Positions 16,610-21,399 of a stretch of DNA of 21,399 nucleotides are shown piece after piece; within the stretch, counting starts at the first letter, position 1, and every line of letters starts with the position of its first letter. Origin of the DNA: Chlamydiota bacterium (lineage in GTDB: Bacteria; Auribacterota; UBA3054; B51-G9); the NCBI GenBank assembly GCA_003648225.1, contig QMOL01000015.1, forward strand, positions 1-21,399. Direction: 5' to 3'. Both the position numbers and the translations under genes were made by a program. Under the pieces are notes generated by a model, which saw nothing but the letters and a program-made list of their open reading frames with translations, did not search any database and was not told where the DNA came from.

Positions 16610-18277
16610 ATGAGTGAAACAAAACGTAAACGTCTTATTTCAAAAATAATTAACAAATGCGTTAAAACATCAAAAAAAACAGGATTTATTACTTGGGAAC
16701 AATTCAATGATATTATCCCCGAAGATATCCCGTTTCAAGAACTTGAGTTGCTTCAAGTTGCTATTCAAAATGGTTTATCAAAGAAAAACATCGAAATTCA
16801 TGATAAACCGACTACGCCGCAAGTTAGCGAAGAAGAAGAAATTTCAAATGAAAAATTCGATGCAGAACTAAAACAACTGCAGATGAATCAACACCTTGAC
16901 GATCCCGTAAAAATTTACCTTAAACAAATGGGCAGAGTTCCTTTGCTGCCAAGAGCTATGGAAGTTTCTATTTCAAAAGAAATTGAAAAAGCTAAAAAAA
17001 ATATCAGAAAATATGTCTTCAGATTCGGTAATGTCGCGAAAGAAACTCTCGAATTAAGTGACCAGTTGCTGGAAGGAGCAGAACGTTTTGACCATATTGT
17101 CGCTGAAAATACACGAAAAAAATTGATAAGCCGCGATAATTATATCAAATATATGAAACCGAAAAGACGGCAAATCCGAGACCTTGATAGACAACTCAGA
17201 GTATTATACTCCCGATTGCAGCGGGATACTATTCGCGCTAAAGAACGACAAAAATTAGAAAAAGAAAAAAATGAAAAAGATGAGCAGCTTATCAATTTAA
17301 TGAAAAAACTCGACTTTAAACAGTCTATTATTGAAGAATTCGCCGATATGCTGCTCATATTGCACAATAAAGCTAAAGAATCCGAACAGGTTATCCTTGA
17401 TTTACAGGCTTCTGACAGAAGAGGTATCAAAAAACGCGTTGCTCAGGAAAAAGCACGCATCGCTGCTATAGAAAGACAATGCCGCATGCCCGCTAAAGAT
17501 ATTTATAGAAATATCAACCATCTTAAAAAATGGACCGATGTCTCTAAAATAGAAAAAAGTAAAATGGTAGAAGCAAATCTTCGACTCGTCGTTAGCGTTG
17601 CTAAAAAATATATAAATCATGGAATGGATTTCCTCGACCTTATTCAGGAAGGTAACGCGGGACTGATGAAAGCAGTTGATAAATTTGAATACCAACGCGG
17701 ATTTAAGTTCTCTACTTACGCTACCTGGTGGATTAGACAGTCGGTTACAAGAGCGATCGCCGATCACGCCAGAACGATTCGTATTCCTGTTCACATGATT
17801 GAAACAATTAATAAATTAAGAAGGTCATCAAAACGATTTGTTCAAAAAACAGGAATGGAACCTTCACCGGAAGATATCGCTCATGAAGTAGAAGCAACAG
17901 CAGGGAAAGTGCACGGGATTTTAAAAATTGCACAATCACCTATTTCTCTTCAAACTCCAATAGGTGACGGCAACGACAGCACTTTCGGAGATTTTATTGA
18001 AGATAAAAGCGCCGAAAGCCCGCTCTCATCGGCAAACTATGACCTCCTTCGTGAACAAATTATGATGGTTCTTGATACCCTTAACGAAAGAGAGAAAAAA
18101 GTTATTATGTTGAGATTCGGCATTAAATACGGTCCCCCGAAAACTCTAGAAGAAGTTGGTAAAGTATTTAATGTAACCCGTGAACGCGTAAGACAAATTG
18201 AATCAAAAGCTCTTAAAAAATTACGTCAGCCGCTTCGCAGCAGACACATTGAACATTTTTTTAATGAAATGGAATAA
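16610..18277 (+). CDS. rpoD: RNA polymerase primary sigma factor (sigma-70, RpoD)
   Basis: This is a housekeeping sigma factor of 555 residues. A region 1.1-like segment lies at about 1-60 (TGFITWEQFNDIIPEDI). Region 1.2 is at 98-130 (DPVKIYLKQMGRVPLLPRAMEV). Regions 2.1-2.4 span 319-397, with DLIQEGNAGLMKAVDKFEY, FSTYATWWIRQSVTRAIADH and RTIRIPVHMIE. Region 3 is about 400-470. Region 4 is 487-552, with the -35-reading helix-turn-helix (EEVGKVFNVTRERVRQIESKAL). Between 1.2 and 2.1 there is a charged, probably coiled non-conserved region of about 185 residues. The 1.1 segment and exact region 2/4 blocks mark the primary factor. It is the last gene of a packed co-directional series; no separate strong promoter is visible in the 37 bp upstream. 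Confidence 0.96.
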   Translation: MSETKRKRLISKIINKCVKTSKKTGFITWEQFNDIIPEDIPFQELELLQVAIQNGLSKKNIEIHDKPTTPQVSEEEEISNEKFDAELKQLQMNQHLDDPVKIYLKQMGRVPLLPRAMEVSISKEIEKAKKNIRKYVFRFGNVAKETLELSDQLLEGAERFDHIVAENTRKKLISRDNYIKYMKPKRRQIRDLDRQLRVLYSRLQRDTIRAKERQKLEKEKNEKDEQLINLMKKLDFKQSIIEEFADMLLILHNKAKESEQVILDLQASDRRGIKKRVAQEKARIAAIERQCRMPAKDIYRNINHLKKWTDVSKIEKSKMVEANLRLVVSVAKKYINHGMDFLDLIQEGNAGLMKAVDKFEYQRGFKFSTYATWWIRQSVTRAIADHARTIRIPVHMIETINKLRRSSKRFVQKTGMEPSPEDIAHEVEATAGKVHGILKIAQSPISLQTPIGDGNDSTFGDFIEDKSAESPLSSANYDLLREQIMMVLDTLNEREKKVIMLRFGIKYGPPKTLEEVGKVFNVTRERVRQIESKALKKLRQPLRSRHIEHFFNEME

Positions 18278-18288
18278 AATTTTTCAAT

Positions 18289-18330
18289 TTATAAAAAAAT
18301 GGTATTTTTAATGCCCGGACTTTTTTATAA
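18289..18330. terminator. Possible bidirectional terminator between convergent genes
   Basis: TTATAAAAAA (18289-18298) is complementary to TTTTTTATAA (18321-18330) across a 22-nt loop. It sits just after the rpoD stop and before the end of the convergent minus-strand gene. The stem is purely AT, so it would be a weak terminator; position is the main argument. Confidence 0.35.
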
Positions 18331-18346
18331 TTAATAAATCATAATT

Positions 18347-18751
18347 CTAATACATCGCCCTTTGGCGCCTGTATGCCTGTTCGTTGACTGTAAGTTTTTC
18401 TAAACAGGATTGTGTCATAGGATAATACCTGAAATTAGCAAGCGGGAGGAAAGGAGCCATTAAATATCCCGGTATGTAAAAAACTAATTGTACTATTGTC
18501 GGCTCATTATATTCATAAGTAAAACTTGAATATTGTGTGTATTCTCCTGCTGTGTCTCCTTGTCCAATAAGCGCTTTGGACATATATCCCATCATCTGAA
18601 AAGGAACAAGAACGGTATCTCCCATTACAGCGAACGGGAATGCTGCTCCGGCAGCTATTTTAGACCCTTCCGAAGAAGAATTTATTAATAAAACACAGAT
18701 GCAACCTAATATAAGAATAAATTGCGATATATATTTGTTTTTTTTCAACAT
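18347..18751 (-). CDS. Small membrane-anchored or secreted protein, YceK-like motif
   Basis: This protein has 134 residues and no sure family. A basic start (MLKKNKYI) and a hydrophobic segment (about 9-25) give a signal peptide or membrane anchor. A cysteine at 17 lies inside that segment but is followed by more hydrophobic residues, so a lipobox is doubtful. The block AAFPFAVMGDTVLVPFQ (about 36-52) resembles the P-F/S-x-x-x-D-T-x-L-x-P motif of YceK/YidQ envelope lipoproteins; this is a weak match by eye. A second hydrophobic stretch (VFYIPGYLMAPFLPLANF) follows. The gene lies 33 bp downstream of the solute-binding protein gene on the same strand and probably shares its transcript. Function is not known. 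Confidence 0.6.
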   Translation of the reverse strand: MLKKNKYISQFILILGCICVLLINSSSEGSKIAAGAAFPFAVMGDTVLVPFQMMGYMSKALIGQGDTAGEYTQYSSFTYEYNEPTIVQLVFYIPGYLMAPFLPLANFRYYPMTQSCLEKLTVNEQAYRRQRAMY

Positions 18752-18784
18752 AATAAAATAATAACGGTATAATTTATAAAAAAA

Positions 18785-19588
18785 TTACGGAAGCTGTTTC
18801 ACTTTCACCTGAATTTCAAAATACTTATTTAATATTCTGCGTAAATCACCATTTTGGCGTGCGTGATTTACTATTCTATTTAACTTGTAATACAAATAAT
18901 CAGAATGACTGTCTTTAGACATTGCCCACGCAAGACGGTCGTTTGAAAGCAGCCACGGCAGTGCAGTTAAATTTTTATTATCACTTGAATCTTTTAAAAT
19001 AAACGGAGCGTCATCTACAAAAATATCAATTTCACCTGATTTCAATGCGGCAAGACCTTTTTTATCATTCTCAAAAACTACACATTTTGCTTTTTTAGCA
19101 TTTTCTTTTACTAAAACTTCACCGGTTGTGCCGTCAATGCACCCGATTTTCAAAGTTTTATATATATTTGTGTAAGAATTAAATTTATTAAAATCTGTTT
19201 TTCTTACAATTGCCATCAAACCGCTGTTCATATAAGGTTCAACAAAACGAACCTCATCTTTTCTTATATCAGCATCGGACAGACCCGACATAATGATATC
19301 GATTTTCCCATCTTCAAGAGCAGGAATCAGTTTTTTAAAATCCATAGTTACATAAATTATTTTAGCATCTAACTTTTGACCGACATATTCAGCAAGATCG
19401 GCTTCAATTCCCATTATCTTATCGCCTTTCTTGTAAATTACAGGCGGATAATCAGCACAAACACCAACTTTAAGTGTAGGCATATTACCAACATGTGTTG
19501 AAGGGCCTTTGGGTGCAGAAGAACAACCAAAAAACAAGACCAATCCGAAAGTAAAGATTAAACTATTCTTAATCAATTTCATGTTCAT
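18785..19588 (-). CDS. Solute-binding lipoprotein, family 3 (amino acid type)
   Basis: This is a 267-residue periplasmic-binding protein with a lipoprotein signal. Basic MNMKLIKN is followed by a hydrophobic run and the lipobox LFFGC (Cys22 would be lipidated). The mature part begins TLKVGVCADYPPVIY, then IMGIEADLAEYVGQKL. GKIDIIMSGLSDADIRKDEVRFVEPY holds the Ser and Arg positions that bind the amino acid carboxylate. IGCIDGTTGEVLVKE and GEIDIFVDDAPF follow. These are the SBP_bac_3 signatures. The ligand is probably a polar amino acid, but specificity is not readable. GGAG 7 nt before the start supports ATG 19588. A promoter on the minus strand lies just upstream. No permease or ATPase gene is adjacent, so it is an orphan receptor, or its transporter lies elsewhere. 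Confidence 0.92.
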   Translation of the reverse strand: MNMKLIKNSLIFTFGLVLFFGCSSAPKGPSTHVGNMPTLKVGVCADYPPVIYKKGDKIMGIEADLAEYVGQKLDAKIIYVTMDFKKLIPALEDGKIDIIMSGLSDADIRKDEVRFVEPYMNSGLMAIVRKTDFNKFNSYTNIYKTLKIGCIDGTTGEVLVKENAKKAKCVVFENDKKGLAALKSGEIDIFVDDAPFILKDSSDNKNLTALPWLLSNDRLAWAMSKDSHSDYLYYKLNRIVNHARQNGDLRRILNKYFEIQVKVKQLP

Positions 19589-19628
19589 AATTTAACTCCA
19601 ATGATTATTTTAAAATTTATTTCGTATT

Positions 19629-19658
19629 ATTATACCTATTAATCATCCCTTTTGTCAA
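19629..19658 (-). promoter_or_regulatory. Sigma-70 promoter for the solute-binding lipoprotein gene
   Basis: Read on the minus strand, TTGACA (19653-19658) and TATAAT (19629-19634) are both exact consensus and are separated by 18 bp. Transcription would begin about 30-40 nt before the lipoprotein start codon. Confidence 0.8.
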
Positions 19659-19758
19659 TGCTTAATTAACAGTAAATTCCCGATGTTCAAAAGCAGTTTA
19701 TTTTAGTCAATCAGAAATTGCATAAATTAATATTAAAACTAATTATGAATAATTTTGT

Positions 19759-19781
19759 ATCCGACCTCGATGAGGTCGGAT
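19759..19781. repeat. Perfect 23-nt hairpin palindrome
   Basis: ATCCGACCTC (19759-19768), loop GAT, GAGGTCGGAT (19772-19781). It abuts the stop codon of the truncated minus-strand reading frame that ends at 19782. It lacks a good T-run on the minus strand, so it is more like a REP-type intergenic palindrome than a terminator, although it could act as one. Confidence 0.75.
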
Positions 19782-20186
19782 TTATCTCAATTCTAAAAAT
19801 TCTAATCTGCCTAATCCGGTAATCGGATCCGGCTGCTCCTGAATCCAGCGTGTGGCAGCAGCAGGAATGCACGGCAAAGGAGCATCGATTTCAGATGATA
19901 ACTTCACAAGTTTTGTGAAATTCTGATTAGCGAATGCTGTATCAACAATTTCCGGAAATTCATCTACACAAAGGAGTTCAACATTTAAAAAATTTTTTAA
20001 ATGCAGACATGTAAGAATATGAAGAAGCATTGATTGATCAAACAAACATCCATCGAACCACAGAACTATTTTATCATAATTTTCCGCAACGGAATCAATT
20101 TTTTTATATTGATTTTCCAATGTTTCTAAAATAAAATCTTTTTTTAATCCGCCGGAGGTGAATCCTTCAAGAAATTGCGCGCGCAT
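19782..20186 (-). pseudogene. Truncated DUF1835-like protein fragment
   Basis: The frame encodes 134 residues. The N-terminus MRAQFLEGF resembles an internal RAxFL segment of DUF1835 proteins. KIVLWFDGCLFDQSMLLHILTCL and VELLCVDEFPE match that family's VVLWFxxDLYDQxxLLxxL and LxxIxxFP blocks. RWIQEQPDPITGLGRLE resembles the later RxLxExPxxxxGLxRxE block. Compared with the family as I recall it, the first 50 or so residues (with the NGDS motif) are missing, the middle is short, and the end stops just after GLGRLE. An in-frame stop lies five codons before the ATG, and there is no Shine-Dalgarno. The 3' end abuts a perfect palindrome. I read it as gene debris. A short intact homologue is possible. 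Function of DUF1835 is not known. Confidence 0.5.
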
Positions 20187-20242
20187 TAAGAATATTATTC
20201 ATATTTAAAGATAAATATTATTCGGCGTCAGAAAGTGTGCGG

Positions 20243-20474
20243 TTATTTATAAGAGTAACGTGCTATCTTAATTTCACCAGTCGTTTTATTCAGCTTCCAT
20301 ACAAAAAATCCTTTTTTATCCCCCATTGGATTATAAGGAATACCTAAAGTGCTGCTGCTTTTGATATCTTCTGTTGCGCTTGACAAGGTTGTTTGCCGGC
20401 CTTTGGAATCAATTTGAATTTGTAAACATTGCGCATGTTAAAGCGCACATTAAGATAATAATACGGATTTTCAT
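20243..20474 (-). pseudogene. Frameshifted gene for a small secreted protein
   Basis: On the minus strand, ATG 20474 starts MKIRIIILMCALTCAMFT, a clear signal peptide, but this frame stops at 20409. An overlapping frame, open from 20437 down to the TAA at 20243, continues as LQIQIDSKGRQTTLSS (starting in the overlap) and ends NKTTGEIKIARYSYK. That frame has no ATG of its own. A single-base indel in the 20411-20437 overlap would join the two into a protein of about 77 residues with a signal peptide. The FFVWKLNKTTGEIKIARY block is typical of small secreted proteins with a WxLxxxTG motif. The gene is either recently broken or the assembly has a one-base error. A weak promoter candidate lies upstream (20522-20549). 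Confidence 0.6.
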
Positions 20475-20521
20475 AATAATCTCTTTTGTTAAATGGTTAA
20501 TTTAAAGTTAAATACTTCTCT

Positions 20522-20549
20522 ATTATAACATTTTTTTGTGTTTTTACAA
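20522..20549 (-). promoter_or_regulatory. Possible promoter for the frameshifted secreted-protein gene
   Basis: On the minus strand, TTGTAA (20544-20549) and TATAAT (20522-20527) are 16 bp apart, about 48 bp upstream of ATG 20474. The region is very AT-rich, so chance matches are likely. Confidence 0.4.
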
Positions 20550-21177
20550 TATATGTTTTTTAAAAAATAAATAATTGTCTCTTAAAAAGTTAAATTTTTA
20601 AACGTAAAAAAACTGTGAAATGTTCAGTCCGTTGCTCCTGCGTATTCGGTAGCTCATTACCACGCGAAGTTAGATTCAATTCATTGGTGGATATAAATTC
20701 AGCCACAAAGACTCTAAGATACTAATTTCTTTAAATACTTTTTAATCATAGATGAAAAAAACATTTATCATTTTGGTGCATCACTAAAAAACCTTGGTAA
20801 AAAATGGTTCGCCTTTTCCAAAATGGATTTAAAAGCTATGGAGATAATTGCTAATTTGAAAGTTGTGAGTAGTAAACGGTAGTAATTATCAGTTATTAGT
20901 TAATGGTGAGCGTTAGACGGGGAGTAATTCACTTGATAATTGGGCGTTCCGTCCGCGAGCGCCTATGGCCTCGGGACAAGTTGTTGGCCGTTGGATATTC
21001 AATCGGATCACGGACTACGATCCAGGATCTTGTATTTTTTAAATTAGGATCGTACCTGGGATGTTCAAAATCAGCCCTTCTTTAAGGATTTCTCTTTTTT
21101 TTCACTTCACTTTTTGTTTATATTTATCGAAAATACTGCAAATAAAGAGAATTGCAAATTCGACAGCCCTATTCATC
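20550..21177. other. Gene-free stretch with a short GC-rich island
   Basis: No reading frame here looks like a gene on either strand. A 60-residue frame at 20903-21085 has no recognisable motif and no ribosome-binding site. Composition is strongly AT-rich except for about 20941-21000, where 37 of 60 bases are G or C, followed by a GGATC...GATCC pair (21005-21023). The island may be a remnant of foreign or rearranged DNA, or a structured RNA. I could not assign it. Confidence 0.5.
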
Positions 21178-21192
21178 TATCCCAAAGGGATA
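21178..21192. repeat. Hairpin 1 of the terminal cluster
   Basis: TATCCC, loop AAA, GGGATA: a 6-bp perfect stem, first of six hairpins packed into 182 bases. Confidence 0.7.
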
Positions 21193-21204
21193 TAACTTGA
21201 ATAT

Positions 21205-21229
21205 CCGTAGGTTGAGCACCAACCTACGG
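21205..21229. repeat. Hairpin 2 (CCGTAGGTT family)
   Basis: CCGTAGGTTG (21205-21214) pairs with CAACCTACGG (21220-21229) over a 5-nt loop. The arm CCGTAGGTT recurs in hairpin 5. Confidence 0.85.
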
Positions 21230-21248
21230 GAATAAATTAACAGGAAAG

Positions 21249-21266
21249 CAACCCTGAAACGGGTTG
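21249..21266. repeat. Hairpin 3 (CAACCC family)
   Basis: CAACCC (21249-21254) and GGGTTG (21261-21266) with loop TGAAAC. The same arms recur in hairpin 4. Confidence 0.75.
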
Positions 21267-21276
21267 TACAAATTGC

Positions 21277-21296
21277 TCAACCCGCTTCGGGGTTGA
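21277..21296. repeat. Hairpin 4 (CAACCC family)
   Basis: TCAACCC (21277-21283) and GGGTTGA (21290-21296) around GCTTCG. Same arm sequence as hairpin 3 with a different loop. Confidence 0.8.
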
Positions 21297-21310
21297 TAAA
21301 ATTACTGAAC

Positions 21311-21334
21311 AGCCGTAGGTTAAAACCTACGGCT
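21311..21334. repeat. Hairpin 5 (CCGTAGGTT family)
   Basis: AGCCGTAGGTT (21311-21321) and AACCTACGGCT (21324-21334) are perfect inverse complements separated by AA. The folded RNA would use 10 pairs and a 4-nt loop. Shares CCGTAGGTT with hairpin 2. Confidence 0.88.
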
Positions 21335-21343
21335 ATTCACGTT

Positions 21344-21359
21344 TTGCCCTTTCGGGCAA
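21344..21359. repeat. Hairpin 6 of the terminal cluster
   Basis: TTGCCC, loop TTTC, GGGCAA: a 6-bp perfect stem, the last of the six. Confidence 0.75.
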
Positions 21360-21399
21360 TAAAAAATTATATTGGAGACAATTACCAAAGACAAAATAC

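Noticed and set aside
18356..18367. CGCC/GGCG mini-hairpin at the end of the small membrane-protein gene
   Set aside because: Only 4 bp and within codons; too weak to call a terminator.
20621..20700. Possible tRNA-like segment (GGTAGCTCATTACC region)
   Set aside because: No acceptor stem, anticodon arm or T-loop sequence can be assembled.
20903..21085. 60-residue plus-strand reading frame across the GC-rich island
   Set aside because: No ribosome-binding site, no recognisable motif, and composition explained by the local GC-rich stretch.
21178..21359. CRISPR array
   Set aside because: The repeats are short hairpins of different sequence with irregular spacing and no unique spacers of equal length.

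Overview
The window is AT-rich bacterial chromosome, mostly one long run of plus-strand genes with a minus-strand and intergenic tail. The features suggest a diderm outside the best-studied phyla. There is a PEP-CTERM-tagged beta-helix surface protein, a LolD-type ABC ATPase, and diaminopimelate lysine synthesis (lysA, dapF). A McsA/McsB arginine-kinase pair and a primary sigma factor with the RTIRIPVHMIE signature complete the set. This combination fits the PVC group (Lentisphaerota, Kiritimatiellota or Planctomycetota-like), but that is inference and no rRNA gene is present to settle it. Most housekeeping starts lack a Shine-Dalgarno motif.

Layout. Bases 1-2637 hold the 3' part of a secreted repeat-rich beta-helix protein whose reading frame is open to the window edge. 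Then come ptsI (PTS enzyme I), leuS, a ribbon-helix-helix/PIN toxin-antitoxin pair, rph, an AAA/DUF4143-type ATPase, lysA, and a Phd/YefM-PIN toxin-antitoxin pair. A tightly packed series follows: dapF, lolD-like, ilvE-like, mcsA, mcsB, rdgB and rpoD, ending at 18277. On the minus strand lie a solute-binding lipoprotein and a small membrane-anchored protein, probably one operon. Upstream of them are a truncated DUF1835-like fragment (19782-20186) and a frameshifted small secreted protein gene (20243-20474). The last 0.9 kb has no convincing gene. It contains a short GC-rich island (about 20941-21000) and a cluster of six small hairpins (21178-21359) built from a few recurring palindromes.

How parts work together. 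Three accessory units (toxin-antitoxin 1, the AAA ATPase, toxin-antitoxin 2) have been placed between housekeeping genes in the same orientation. Each has its own promoter with a 17-bp spacer, and each promoter is overlapped by inverted or direct repeats that look like operators. Toxin-antitoxin 2 sits between lysA and dapF. Its toxin stop overlaps the dapF start (ATGA), so its autoregulated promoter is the only clear promoter I see just ahead of the dapF-to-rpoD series. The most unusual observations are this coupling, a palindrome-encoded peptide insert in LeuRS, and the terminal hairpin mosaic with nearby gene debris. I did not find a complete undescribed multi-gene system.
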